Source: Poseidonocella sp. HB161398 (GTDB taxonomy: Bacteria; Pseudomonadota; Alphaproteobacteria; Rhodobacterales; Rhodobacteraceae). Taken from it: a DNA stretch of 64,000 nt. A program made the translations under genes and the position numbers. The stretch covers positions 35,896-99,895 of the forward strand of contig NZ_VATA01000024.1 of assembly GCF_005870025.1 (NCBI RefSeq), read 5' to 3'. The notes below the pieces were generated by a model. It worked only from the letters and a program-made list of their open reading frames with translations, did not search any database and was not told where the DNA came from. Positions 16,310 through 24,877 of the stretch are shown here, one piece after another (position 1 is the first letter of the stretch; every line of letters begins with the position of its first letter).

Positions 16310-17396
16310 GCGCCACGAGCTCGGGATCCTTCACCATCGTCTCGGGGAAGCGGAAGCGGTTCGCCTTCCAGCCGGTGGAGCAGGCGCGGCAATGGACCAG
16401 CCGGAAGCTGCCCTGGCTGGTGAAGAGGTTCTGCAGGATGCCGCCGATCTGGTGGACTGCCCAGCCGAAGGTGCGGCTCATCGCGCCGCGGGGCGCCATG
16501 CACCATTTGCGGTTGCACTTGCGGTCGGGCTCGGCGCGCCAGACATGGGCGCCCTGCGGCGCGGGCCCGTCGGTGCCCTCGGCCGGATAGGCCCAGCTGC
16601 CCTGGATTGTCACCATGCCCAGCGGATGGCCCGCGGCCATGTCGAAGACCGAGGCGCCCTCGGGGCCGCGCACCAGCTCGTCGATATCGATCGAGAGCAC
16701 CGCGCGGGCGCGGTCGAGCGCGTCGCGCCGCGCCAGGTTCAGCATCGCCGACTGGAAGAAGCGCGGCGAGACGTCGAACCGGCCGGACTTGTCGGCAGGG
16801 CCATAGGGGAAGGGCGCGGAATAGACCACGACGCGCTTCAGCCCGGTGCCGGCGAAGGCCGCGGCCAGCGCCTCCAGCGTGTAGTCGGTCGAGCCGTTGT
16901 CGAAGAGCGCCACCGCCTCGGCGCCATGGTCGGCGGCATGGAACTTCGCCCAGTTGGCGATCCAGTCGAGCCGGTTGTTCTTCGACACCGCGACCAGCGC
17001 GTTCATCCCGGCGAATTCCGCCGCCAGCCCCGGACGCGGGGCGATCTCGACGGTCTCGCCCGCGATCTCCAGCGTCAGCCGGCCCTTGGGCGCCTTCAGG
17101 AAGGCCTGCTCGCAGCGCAGCCAGGTGACCCGGCGCAGCCGTCCCGCGGGCCTGCCATCGAGGCGCAGCCCGCTGCGGAACGGCTTCCACAGGTTGAGGA
17201 AGCGCGGCGCGGTGAAGAGATAGCCCTGCTGCTCCTCGAGATAGACGCAGTCGTAGAAGACGGTGCGGTCGTCGTATGCCTGCAGGTAGTAGTCGCTGCG
17301 CCGCTCGGGCGGGCGGGTGAAGTTGCGCCGCAGCGCCGCCGTCTCGGGAAGGCGGTAGCCGCTGAGCGGGACGACGGTGACGATGGGGTCAGTCAT
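16278..17396 (-). CDS. family-2/92-like glycosyltransferase, paralogue C
   Basis: 372 residues from ATG 17396 (MTDPIVTVVPLSGY). The N-terminal ~140 residues share DRTVFYDCVYLEEQQGYLFTAP with the two upstream paralogues. The middle carries a GT-A-like nucleotide-sugar fold: FDNGSTDYT, then LSIDIDELVRG as the metal-binding DxD-like motif. The C-terminal part includes a cysteine-containing CNRKWCMAPRGAMSR block and FGWAVHQIGG. The family probably adds sugars to surface polysaccharide, and the acceptor is unknown. It is the last gene of a three-gene paralogue array. It overlaps the stop of paralogue B by 8 bp and runs into the convergent P450. Confidence 0.75.
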   Translation of the reverse strand: MTDPIVTVVPLSGYRLPETAALRRNFTRPPERRSDYYLQAYDDRTVFYDCVYLEEQQGYLFTAPRFLNLWKPFRSGLRLDGRPAGRLRRVTWLRCEQAFLKAPKGRLTLEIAGETVEIAPRPGLAAEFAGMNALVAVSKNNRLDWIANWAKFHAADHGAEAVALFDNGSTDYTLEALAAAFAGTGLKRVVVYSAPFPYGPADKSGRFDVSPRFFQSAMLNLARRDALDRARAVLSIDIDELVRGPEGASVFDMAAGHPLGMVTIQGSWAYPAEGTDGPAPQGAHVWRAEPDRKCNRKWCMAPRGAMSRTFGWAVHQIGGILQNLFTSQGSFRLVHCRACSTGWKANRFRFPETMVKDPELVALMSRHFGGGA

Positions 17397-18495
17397 GGGG
17401 TAGCCAGGTCCTGAAATAGTCGGCCAGGTCGGGATCGGCCGCGGTCTCCTCGGGGATCCGGTGGCGGGTGTCCTTCCAGCCGGTCGTGGTGGCGCGGCAA
17501 TGCAGCAGCTCGGCGCCGGGCACGGCATGGGCAACGGATTTCAGCCGCTCGCCGATGAAATGGACCGACCAGCCGAAGCGGCTGAGCAGCCCGTTGGGCC
17601 GGGCGCACCATTTCTGGTTGCAGCGGGCGTTGGGGATGGCGCGGCGGACATGGAGGTGCTGCGGCGCGGGCAGCTCCGCCTCGGGATCGGGATAGACCCA
17701 GGAGCCGTGCACCTTGGCCATGCCGTGCCAGCTTTCCGAGGCCAGGTCGAAGATCGAGCGGTCGCCGGGCGTGCGGATGATCTCGTCGATATCGACATTC
17801 AGCACCGCGCGCGCCTGCGCCCCCATGTCCCGCCGCATCAGGTTGAGCAGCGAGGGCTGCAGCAGGATGCCGCTGCGGCGCCCGTCCGGGCTGCGCAGGG
17901 TGATCCCGTAGGGGAAGGGCACCTGGTAGACCGCGACCGCCTTCAGCCCGGCGGCCAGGGCGGTCTCGGCAATGGCCTCGGGCGGGTAGGCCTCGGACCC
18001 GTTGTCGAAGAAGACCAGCGCCTCCAGCCCGTGGGCGCGGACATAGAAGTCGAGCCATTCGCGGATCCAGGGCAGCGGATTGTCCCGGCTCAGCGTCACC
18101 AGCGTGTTGAGCCCGGCAAATTCCGCGGCCGGGCTCTCGCGCAGCCGCACCGGCCGGTCGATCTGGCCCAGGCGGAAGCGCAGCGCGCCGGGGCGGCGGC
18201 GGAAGGTCAGGAGCTCGGTCGCGGGCAGGCGCTGGCGCGAGAACAGCCGCGCCGGGCTGCCGTCCTCCCAGGAAAAGCCGCGGCGGAGCCCGTCCCAGAG
18301 GTTGAAGGCGGCCGGCGCGGTCACGAGAACGTGCTTCGGGCCGAGCGCGACGGCGTCATAGAAAAGCGTCCGGTCGTCATAGCGGGCCAGGTAATCGGCA
18401 CTCTGCTGCTCGGGCGGCACGATCGGATCGCGGCGCAGGGGGCCGTCTGCGGGCAGGGACAGCCCCTCCAGCCGGTCGATCAGCACGAAGCTCAT
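17389..18495 (-). CDS. family-2/92-like glycosyltransferase, paralogue B
   Basis: 368 residues (MSFVLIDRLEGLSL). Same architecture as its neighbours: DRTLFYDAVALGPKHVLVTAP, FFDNGSEAYP, and the DxD-like LNVDIDEIIRTPG. The C-terminal motifs are CNQKWCARPNGLLSR, FGWSVHFIGE and HCRATTTGWKDTRHR. Its ATG overlaps the stop of paralogue A (ATGA), and its own 3' end overlaps the start of paralogue C, so the three are translated as one coupled unit. No signal peptide or membrane helix is evident, so it is probably cytoplasmic or peripheral at the inner membrane. Confidence 0.75.
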   Translation of the reverse strand: MSFVLIDRLEGLSLPADGPLRRDPIVPPEQQSADYLARYDDRTLFYDAVALGPKHVLVTAPAAFNLWDGLRRGFSWEDGSPARLFSRQRLPATELLTFRRRPGALRFRLGQIDRPVRLRESPAAEFAGLNTLVTLSRDNPLPWIREWLDFYVRAHGLEALVFFDNGSEAYPPEAIAETALAAGLKAVAVYQVPFPYGITLRSPDGRRSGILLQPSLLNLMRRDMGAQARAVLNVDIDEIIRTPGDRSIFDLASESWHGMAKVHGSWVYPDPEAELPAPQHLHVRRAIPNARCNQKWCARPNGLLSRFGWSVHFIGERLKSVAHAVPGAELLHCRATTTGWKDTRHRIPEETAADPDLADYFRTWLPHD

Positions 18496-19613
18496 GCGCC
18501 GGGCTCCGCCGGGAACTCGGCCTGCATCAGCGCCTCCAGCTCGGGATTGCGGGCCAGGCCCTCGGGCATGGCGAAGCGCGTGCCGGTGCCCTTCCAGCCG
18601 GTCGAGGTGCCGCGGCAATGGATGAAGGCCAGGTCGCGGCGTGGCGGCAGCAGCCGGAAGAGCTCGCCGCCGACATGGTGGACGAACCAGCCGGCGCGGC
18701 TGATCGGGCCGCGCGGCCTTGCGCACCATTTCGGGTTGGAGCGCTTGGGCGCGGCGGGCTGCCAGACATGGAAGCGGTGGCCGCAGGGCGCCGGGTCGTC
18801 CTCGCCGGGATAGGCCCAGCTGCCCGGCAGGTGCACCGCGCCGAGCAGGCTGCGGCAGGCGGCATCGAACACGGTCGCCTTGCCCCGGCGCAGCACGATC
18901 TCGTCGATATCGGCATTCAGCACGGCACGGGCGGAGCGCAGGACGTCGGTGCGCGCCAGGTTCAAAAGCGCAGGCTGCAGGAATTTCGGCCGGACCTCGA
19001 AGCCCTTGCCGCTGTCGCGCGGGCCGTAGGGATAGTCGGCCTTCAGCACGGCCGTGGCCTTCAGCCCGGGCACGGCGGCGATTTCCGCAGCCAGCGTCTC
19101 GGGCGCGTAGGCGGTGGAGCCGTTGTCGTAGATCACCGCCGCTTCCAGCCCGTGGCTGCGGACCAGGTGGCCCAGCCAGTCGCGGATCCAGCCGATCTCG
19201 TTGTCGCGGTTCATCGTCACCACGGCATTCAGCCCGGCGAAGCGGTCGGAGATGTCGGGGCGGGGGGCGATGCGCCAGCCGCCGGGCCAGTCGAGCGAGA
19301 CCGTGCCGCGCGGCGCCTCGATGGCGACCTGCTCGTATTTCCCGGACCAGTGCCGCGACAGGCCCCGGACGGGCTCGCCGTCGAGTCTCAGGCGGTCGCG
19401 GAATTCCGGCCAGAGATTGAGGAAGCGGGGGGCCGTGAACAGGTAGCGGCCCTCCGCCTTGTGATAGACGCAGTCATAGAACAGCGTCCGCCGGTCATAG
19501 CGTTCGAGATAGTGCTCGCTCTGGCGCGGCGGCTTGCGCACGTGCTGGCGGCGGAGCTCCGATTTCTCGGGCAGGACCGCGCCGGCGAGACTGAGGCAGA
19601 GGGGTTCGGGCAT
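18492..19613 (-). CDS. family-2/92-like glycosyltransferase, paralogue A
   Basis: 373 residues from ATG 19613 (MPEPLCLSLAGAVLPEKSEL), chosen because it aligns with the N-termini of paralogues B and C. The in-frame ATG at 19667 has no ribosome site. It shows the same blocks: DRRTLFYDCVYHKAEGRYLF, YDNGSTAYAPE, LNADIDEIVLRRG, SNPKWCARPRGPISR and HCRGTSTGWKGTGTR. It is the promoter-proximal gene of the array, 63 bp after a small ribbon-helix-helix protein gene on the same strand, which could be its regulator. Confidence 0.75.
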   Translation of the reverse strand: MPEPLCLSLAGAVLPEKSELRRQHVRKPPRQSEHYLERYDRRTLFYDCVYHKAEGRYLFTAPRFLNLWPEFRDRLRLDGEPVRGLSRHWSGKYEQVAIEAPRGTVSLDWPGGWRIAPRPDISDRFAGLNAVVTMNRDNEIGWIRDWLGHLVRSHGLEAAVIYDNGSTAYAPETLAAEIAAVPGLKATAVLKADYPYGPRDSGKGFEVRPKFLQPALLNLARTDVLRSARAVLNADIDEIVLRRGKATVFDAACRSLLGAVHLPGSWAYPGEDDPAPCGHRFHVWQPAAPKRSNPKWCARPRGPISRAGWFVHHVGGELFRLLPPRRDLAFIHCRGTSTGWKGTGTRFAMPEGLARNPELEALMQAEFPAEPGA

Positions 19614-19676
19614 CGCTAGGTTCCGGACAGCTTCGCCTCCGGGGTTCAGCAAGTTTCCCGCCCTCATGCAAGGGCG

Positions 19677-19904
19677 TTATTTCCCGGCGCGATCTCGATA
19701 GTGCTTCAGGATGAACAGGCGCAGCGCAGATGCAAGCCCCATCTGGTTGCCGCGCATCTCGTCGATCTCGGCTGCGAGGGCATTGACGGCCTGCCGCCGC
19801 TCTGCCGCGATCTCCTGGAAGGCCGACCAGAAATCATCTTCGAGGGAAACGCTTGTCCGGTGCCCTTTCAGCGTCAAGGATCTCTTTTTCGGACGACTAC
19901 TCAT
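19677..19904 (-). CDS. small ribbon-helix-helix protein
   Basis: 75 residues from ATG 19904 (MSSRPKKRSLTLKGHRTSV), preceded by AAGGAG. The frame is open upstream to 19964, but that part lacks a ribosome site. The N-terminal strand RSLTLKGHRTSVSLEDDFW and two following helices fit the RHH_4-type ribbon-helix-helix domain. Such proteins are usually dimeric DNA binders. A basic tail (FILKHYRDRAGK) ends the protein. It lies upstream of, and co-directional with, three glycosyltransferases, so autogenous or operon control is plausible but unproven. Confidence 0.75.
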   Translation of the reverse strand: MSSRPKKRSLTLKGHRTSVSLEDDFWSAFQEIAAERRQAVNALAAEIDEMRGNQMGLASALRLFILKHYRDRAGK

Positions 19905-20330
19905 ACTTCGTGCTTCTCCTTCGGCGGCTTCCCCGGCAGCCGGGGTGGCTGTGTGAACGGGCATTGGCCATGATTTTGCATGGGCTTGCTCCCATTATCC
20001 AGAATTAGGGCGAAACTGCGTTTCGGCCAATTCTTCAGCCGCTCGTCGTCCAGGTGTCCTGTCTTGCCCGGGAACTTCCATCCATGTCTCCGTTCCGGCC
20101 GGTCCCAGGTTGTCTGCCGCCGCTCCGGCGCGCTTGGGCGCCAGCAACTTCATCCCGATGCAGGCATATACGATAACTTGCCGGCTGTTTTTAAGCCAAA
20201 CCTTGCCAAATGGTAAAAAATTTGTTTCCGAACGGGCAATCTTTCCAATTTGAAATGAATTGTTTCCGTAGGGGCACTGACTGCCCGGGATTCGCGCATA
20301 AATTGAGTGCGGCCATGCCTGGGGGGCGAT
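19905..20330. promoter_or_regulatory. AT-rich leader upstream of the RHH/glycosyltransferase operon
   Basis: No gene is visible. Roughly 20160-20290 is strikingly A/T-rich for this genome, with runs such as GGTAAAAAATTTG and CCAATTTGAAATGAATTG. It lies upstream of the leftward RHH gene and downstream of the leftward DUF4169 gene. It most likely holds the operon promoter and binding sites for an AT-preferring regulator. Exact -35/-10 boxes are not clear. Confidence 0.4.
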
Positions 20331-20522
20331 TCAGGCCTCTGGGTCGTGCTCGCGCTGATGGCCGTCGAGGCCGCGCTTGCTGCGCTCGGCGTCGTCGCGC
20401 TCGCGGGCCTTTTCGGCCTTGCTGCGGCCGAAGCGCGCGGCATTCTGGTCGGCCTGGCGCCGCGCCTCCTCGCGCTGGCGGGTCTTGCGGTACTTCGAAA
20501 GGCTGATGGGCTTGTCTGCCAT
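20331..20522 (-). CDS. DUF4169 family protein
   Basis: 63 residues from ATG 20522 with GGAG 10 nt upstream. It starts MADKPISLSKYRKTRQREE and continues as a highly charged helix rich in Arg/Lys/Glu/Ala (ARFGRSKAEKARERDDAERS). This is the DUF4169 pattern found in Rhodobacterales next to fumC and sspB. Function unknown. The charge pattern suggests a coiled helix or nucleic-acid/ribosome association, but nothing shows this directly. It lies downstream of fumC behind a strong terminator. Confidence 0.85.
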   Translation of the reverse strand: MADKPISLSKYRKTRQREEARRQADQNAARFGRSKAEKARERDDAERSKRGLDGHQREHDPEA

Positions 20523-20559
20523 GGAACTGCTCCGGAAAGTTCGAGCCGAGAGTATCATG

Positions 20560-20596
20560 AAACGCAAAAGGGGCGCGGCTGTTCCGCCGCGCCCCT
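20560..20596 (-). terminator. terminator of fumC
   Basis: A perfect 11-bp stem (20569-20579 with 20586-20596), 6-nt loop, lies 26 bp after the fumC stop and is followed on the minus strand by TTTTGCGTTTC. Confidence 0.9.
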
Positions 20597-20621
20597 CTTT
20601 GTTCCCGGTCCGGGGACGATG

Positions 20622-22016
20622 TCAGTCCTTGGGGCCGATCATCTGCTCGGGACGGACGACCGCGTCGAAGGTCGCCTCGTCGACGAAGCCGAGCGCGATG
20701 GCCTCTTCCTTCAGCGTGGTGCCGTTCTTGTGCGCGGTCTTGGCGACCTTGGTGGCGTTGTCGTAGCCGATGGTCGGCGCAAGCGCGGTGACGAGCATCA
20801 GCGACTCCTTCATCAGCTTGTCGATCCGCGCCACGTTGGCCTGGGTGCCGACGACCATGTTGTCGGTGAAGGCCGAGGCCGAGTCGCCCAGCAGCTGCAT
20901 CGACTGCAGCACGTTGTAGGACATCATCGGGTTGTAGACGTTCAGCTCGAAATGGCCCTGCGAGCCCGCGAAGCCGACGGCCGCGTCATTGCCCATGACA
21001 TGCGCGCAGACCATGGTCAGCGCCTCGGCCTGGGTCGGGTTGACCTTGCCCGGCATGATCGAGGAGCCCGGCTCGTTCTCCGGCAGGATCAGCTCGCCGA
21101 GGCCCGAGCGCGGACCCGAGCCCAGGAGGCGCATGTCGTTGGCGATCTTGAAGAGCGACGCCGCGACGGTCTTCAGCGCGCCCGAGAACATCACCATCGC
21201 GTCATGCGCGGCCAGGGCCTCGAACTTGTTCGGCGCAGTGACGAAGGGCAGGCCGGTGATCTCGGCCATGTTGCCCGCGACCATCTCGGCCCAGCCCTTC
21301 TTGGTGTTAAGCCCGGTGCCGACGGCGGTGCCGCCCTGCGCCAGCTCGTAGATGTCGCCCAGGCAGGCCTCGACGCGCTCGATGCCCTTCTTGACCTGGT
21401 GGGCGTAGCCCGAGAACTCCTGGCCCAGGGTCAGCGGGGTCGCGTCCTGGGTGTGGGTCCGGCCGATCTTGATGATGTCCTTGAACTCGTTGGACTTCGC
21501 TTCCAGCGCGCCGTGCAGCTTGTGCAGCCCCGGCAGCAGGACGTCGCGCGCCTGCATGGCGATGGCGACATGCATCGCGGTCGGGAAGGTGTCGTTCGAG
21601 GACTGCCCCATGTTGCAGTGGTCATTGGGGTGGACCGGCGATTTCGACGCCATCTGCCCGCCCAGCATCTCGATCGCGCGGTTCGAGATCACCTCGTTGG
21701 CGTTCATGTTCGACTGGGTGCCCGAGCCGGTCTGCCAGACGACCAGCGGGAAGTTGTCGTCGAACTTGCCCTCGACGACCTCGCCGGCGGCGGCGATGAT
21801 CGCGTCGGCGATCTCCGCCTCCATCGCGCCCAGCTGCTTGTTGGCCATGGCGCAGGCCTTCTTGACCACGCCGAGCGCGCGGATGATCGGCACCGGCTGC
21901 TTTTCCCAGCCGATCGGGAAGTTCATGATCGAGCGCTGCGTCTGCGCGCCCCAGTACTTGTCGGCGGGAACTTCGAGCGGACCGAAGCTGTCGGTCTCGG
22001 TACGGGTGTCGGTCAT
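20622..22016 (-). CDS. fumC: class II fumarate hydratase
   Basis: 464 residues, the usual length. It interconverts fumarate and malate in the TCA cycle without an iron-sulfur cluster. The superfamily signature [13 protein letters not shown] is present (about residue 318), together with the active-site regions [27 protein letters not shown] and [20 protein letters not shown] ribosome site lies 8 nt before the ATG. The gene is monocistronic or read with sspB upstream. A strong terminator follows. Confidence 0.98.
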   Translation of the reverse strand: MTDTRTETDSFGPLEVPADKYWGAQTQRSIMNFPIGWEKQPVPIIRALGVVKKACAMANKQLGAMEAEIADAIIAAAGEVVEGKFDDNFPLVVWQTGSGTQSNMNANEVISNRAIEMLGGQMASKSPVHPNDHCNMGQSSNDTFPTAMHVAIAMQARDVLLPGLHKLHGALEAKSNEFKDIIKIGRTHTQDATPLTLGQEFSGYAHQVKKGIERVEACLGDIYELAQGGTAVGTGLNTKKGWAEMVAGNMAEITGLPFVTAPNKFEALAAHDAMVMFSGALKTVAASLFKIANDMRLLGSGPRSGLGELILPENEPGSSIMPGKVNPTQAEALTMVCAHVMGNDAAVGFAGSQGHFELNVYNPMMSYNVLQSMQLLGDSASAFTDNMVVGTQANVARIDKLMKESLMLVTALAPTIGYDNATKVAKTAHKNGTTLKEEAIALGFVDEATFDAVVRPEQMIGPKD

Positions 22017-22136
22017 GGAACATCCTCCGTTTCATGCGTCGCAAGCGGAATAGCGCTGCATGCCGACGCATGCAATCGCCCCGCAGGCCCGAATTGCCGC
22101 ATCCAGAGCGGTTAACGGAGGGATGCCATGATGTTA

Positions 22137-22153
22137 GCGCCCGAAGCGGGCGC
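22137..22153 (-). terminator. short hairpin after sspB
   Basis: A perfect 7-bp stem (22137-22143 with 22147-22153) with a 3-nt loop lies 2 bp past the sspB stop. No clear T-run follows, so termination strength is uncertain. Confidence 0.45.
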
Positions 22154-22155
22154 CG

Positions 22156-22632
22156 CTACTTGCGGAAGCTGTCGAGGCTGACCACTTCGGCGTCGCCGCG
22201 CGGCTTGTCCTCGGGCTCGGGCTCGACATCCTCGGCCATCGGCGCGTCCTCGTCGTCCTCCTCGTCTTCGTCTTCCATCTCGGTGGTTTCGAAGCGCAGG
22301 CCGAATTCGACCGAGGGGTCCACGAAGGTGCGGATCGCGGTGTAGGGGATGGCGAGCTCTTCCGGCTGGTCGCCGAAATTGAGCGTGATGCGGAATCCGT
22401 CCTCGTCCACGACCAGGTTGTCGTACCAGTGCTGGATGACGATGGTCATTTCCGACGGGTAGAGATCAAGGAGCCAATCGGCCACTTCGACCCCGTCGCA
22501 TTTGGTGTCGAAGGTGATGAAGAAATGGTGCTCTCCCGGCAGGCCGTGATCGGCGATGTCGCCGAGAACCTGACGGATCAGTCCGCGCATCGCGCGGTGC
22601 ATCATATTTCCATAGTCGATGGTGCGGGCCAT
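22156..22632 (-). CDS. sspB: ClpXP adaptor SspB (alpha type)
   Basis: 158 residues. It opens MARTIDYGNMMHRAMRGLIR, has the substrate-binding beta fold (HHFFITFDTKCDGVEVADWL ... MTIVIQHWYDNL), then a flexible acidic linker (DEDEEDDEDAP). It ends in the ClpX-docking peptide AEVVSLDSFRK. SspB tethers ssrA-tagged and other substrates to ClpXP. The length and terminal motif match the alphaproteobacterial SspB group. It is encoded just upstream of fumC on the same strand, a common Rhodobacterales arrangement. Confidence 0.93.
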   Translation of the reverse strand: MARTIDYGNMMHRAMRGLIRQVLGDIADHGLPGEHHFFITFDTKCDGVEVADWLLDLYPSEMTIVIQHWYDNLVVDEDGFRITLNFGDQPEELAIPYTAIRTFVDPSVEFGLRFETTEMEDEDEEDDEDAPMAEDVEPEPEDKPRGDAEVVSLDSFRK

Positions 22633-22711
22633 GATGTCTCTCGCTTTCTTACCCGTCTAACCGAATGCCGCGGCGATTGAAAAGGGGAGGATCGCGCGAA
22701 TTGCCGCAACA

Positions 22712-23968
22712 TCAGGTTAACAGATCCGGTATCGCTGCCGCGGCCGCCGAAATGGCGAGAACCGGGCCGATCGCCTGCTTGGCTCTTAGCATGAGGAAGC
22801 CGGCGAAAAATGCAAGCGCCACGGCAAGTAGGCGGATCGAGCCGGGCTCCGGCAGCATCAGCGTGACCGGTCCGAAGGCGATGGGCGCCTGTTCTGCGAA
22901 GAAGACATGCAGCGCGAACCAGACGGAGAGGTTGAGGATCACGCCGCAGACTGCCGCCGTCACCGCCCGCAGCGCGCCGGAAAGCCGCGGCTGCGCCGCG
23001 ATCCGCTCGACATAGGGGGCGCCGGCGAAGATCCACAGGAAGCAGGGCACGAAGGTCACCCAGAGCGCCATCGCCCCGGCTGCCAGCGCCAGACCCCAGC
23101 CTCCGGCATTGCCGCCCGCGACCATGGCGGCGAATTGCGTCACCAGGATCAGCGGCCCCGGCGTCGTTTCGGCGAGGCCGAGCCCGTCCATCATCTGCGC
23201 GGCAGTGATCCAGCCATGCTCCGCCACCAGCGCCTGCGCCATGTAGGCCAGCACCGCATAGGCGCCGCCGAAGGTGACGACGGCGAGCTTCGAGAAGAAG
23301 AGGGCGATCGCGGCGAGGAATTCCCAGCCCATCGCCCGGGCCAGCAGCACCGGCGCCGCCCAGAGCCCGCCCCAGACGGCCAGCACCGGCAGGAGCCGTG
23401 CGCGGGCCGGGGGCGGCGGCGCGGCCCCGCCCGGGGCTGCGCTATACGGAGCGGCGAGCGCGCCGTATAGCGCAGCCCCTGCCACGATCAGCGGAAAGGG
23501 CAGGGAGAAGACGAAGATGCCGAGAAAGGAGAGCCCGGCGATGATCCAGCGCGCCGGCGTGCCGAGCGCCTTCTGTCCCAGCCGCACGAGCGCCTGCAGC
23601 ACGATCGCGACCACCGCCGCCTGGATGCCGAGGAACATCGAATCAACCAGCGGCAGCGCGCCCCAGGCCAGATATGCCAGCGCCAGCACCGCCATCACCG
23701 CCGCGCCCGGCGCCACGAAGAGCCCGCCGCCGATCAGCCCGCCGCGCCAGCCCTTCAGCCGCCAGCCGCAATAGGTGGCAAGCTGCATCGCCTCGGGTCC
23801 GGGCAGCAGCATGCAGAAGCTGAGCGAGGACAGGAACTGCGCCTCGCCCAGCCAGCCGCGGTCTTCCACCAGCTCGCGGTGCATTACCGCAATCTGCGCG
23901 GCCGGGCCGCCGAAGGAGTGGATGCCGATCCGCCAGAAAGCGGAGACGAGCTCCCGGTACTCTGCCAC
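22712..23968 (-). CDS. chrA: chromate transporter ChrA (two CHR domains)
   Basis: 418 residues. Two tandem CHR domains are visible. The first begins FWRIGIHSFGGPAAQIAVMH and contains LLPGPEAMQLATYCGW. The second begins FFSKLAVVTFGGAYAVLAYM and contains LAETTPGPLILVTQF. This is the long-chain ChrA layout with about 10-12 membrane helices, an inner-membrane chromate exporter. The inter-domain linker (about residues 165-180) is encoded by a perfect 17-bp inverted repeat. No dedicated regulator gene (chrB/chrF) is adjacent. Confidence 0.92.
   Translation of the reverse strand: MAEYRELVSAFWRIGIHSFGGPAAQIAVMHRELVEDRGWLGEAQFLSSLSFCMLLPGPEAMQLATYCGWRLKGWRGGLIGGGLFVAPGAAVMAVLALAYLAWGALPLVDSMFLGIQAAVVAIVLQALVRLGQKALGTPARWIIAGLSFLGIFVFSLPFPLIVAGAALYGALAAPYSAAPGGAAPPPPARARLLPVLAVWGGLWAAPVLLARAMGWEFLAAIALFFSKLAVVTFGGAYAVLAYMAQALVAEHGWITAAQMMDGLGLAETTPGPLILVTQFAAMVAGGNAGGWGLALAAGAMALWVTFVPCFLWIFAGAPYVERIAAQPRLSGALRAVTAAVCGVILNLSVWFALHVFFAEQAPIAFGPVTLMLPEPGSIRLLAVALAFFAGFLMLRAKQAIGPVLAISAAAAAIPDLLT
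23433..23479. repeat. perfect 17-bp inverted repeat inside chrA
   Basis: Arms 23433-23449 and 23463-23479 are exact reverse complements, separated by 13 bp. The repeat falls in the linker between the two CHR domains and encodes ALYGALAAPYSAAP on the minus strand. It can form a long hairpin in mRNA. Confidence 0.85.
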
Positions 23969-24049
23969 GCGCCTGCCCCCCGCCGACCGCCGATGGCTCC
24001 GGCATGGCGCAGCGGGCGGGCGGCTGGCAAGCGCCAGGGTGCCGCGGGC

Positions 24050-24877
24050 TCAGCGTCCGGGGGCGGGCAGATCCTCGGCGAGCGGCCAGTAGAAATCCGG
24101 CGGCAGCCCGGCATCGGCGCGCTTTTCCTCGTTGAAGGGCGGCTTCAGCGCGCCGTGGAAGTATTTCCGCACCAGCGCGTGGAAGGTCTCCTTCGGGTCG
24201 AGCTCGCCGCGGCCGCAGAGGAAGTTGAACCATTTCGAGCCATAGGCGACATGGCCGACTTCTTCTGCATAGATCACCCCGAGCGCCTCGACCGCGCTTT
24301 TCATCCCGGCCTTCTTGAAGACCTCGATCATGCCCGGCGTGACATCGAGCCCGCGCGCCTCGAGCACCATCGGCACGACCGAGAGGCGGCCCATGAAGTC
24401 GTCCACCGTGTCCTCGGCCGCGCGCCACATCCCGGCATGGGCGGGCAGCTCGCCATAGAAGCTGCCGAGCTCTTCGAGGCAGCCGCAGACCAGGCGGAAA
24501 TGCTTGGATTCCTCGTCCGCCGATTTCACCCAGTCGTCATAGAAGCCGATCGGCATCTTCACATGGGCGAAGCGCGGGATGATGTCCCAGTGCAGGTCGA
24601 CCGCGTTCAGCTCGATATGCGCGACCGCATGCAGGAGCGCCTTGCGCCCCGCCTCGCTGCCCGGCCGGCGCCGCGGCACGTCCTTCGGCGGCAAGAGCTC
24701 GGGGCGTCCGGGCCGCGCCGGGCGCAGCGGCGCCTCGGCCCGGCCGATCTCGATCGGCGTCCCGGCCTCGCGCGCGGCGAACCAGCGGGCGGCATAGTCG
24801 CGCGATTTCGCGGTCTTCTCCATCGGGTCGGCGGTGGTCAGCACGTCCACGGCCATTTCGGCAAGCGTCTGGGTCAT
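24050..24877 (-). CDS. DUF455 ferritin-like protein
   Basis: 275 residues. The body matches DUF455: LLHAVAHIELNAVDLHWDII, then DEESKHFRLVCGCLEELGS, and IYAEEVGHVAYGSKWF. The spaced Glu/His pairs (HIE, EESKH, EEVGH) look like a ferritin-like di-iron site. Its reaction is unknown, though relatives have been linked to tRNA-hydroxylating or amine-oxidising di-iron enzymes. It is the third gene of a coupled unit with bcp and an alpha/beta hydrolase, and its ATG overlaps the hydrolase stop (ATGA). Confidence 0.85.
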   Translation of the reverse strand: MTQTLAEMAVDVLTTADPMEKTAKSRDYAARWFAAREAGTPIEIGRAEAPLRPARPGRPELLPPKDVPRRRPGSEAGRKALLHAVAHIELNAVDLHWDIIPRFAHVKMPIGFYDDWVKSADEESKHFRLVCGCLEELGSFYGELPAHAGMWRAAEDTVDDFMGRLSVVPMVLEARGLDVTPGMIEVFKKAGMKSAVEALGVIYAEEVGHVAYGSKWFNFLCGRGELDPKETFHALVRKYFHGALKPPFNEEKRADAGLPPDFYWPLAEDLPAPGR

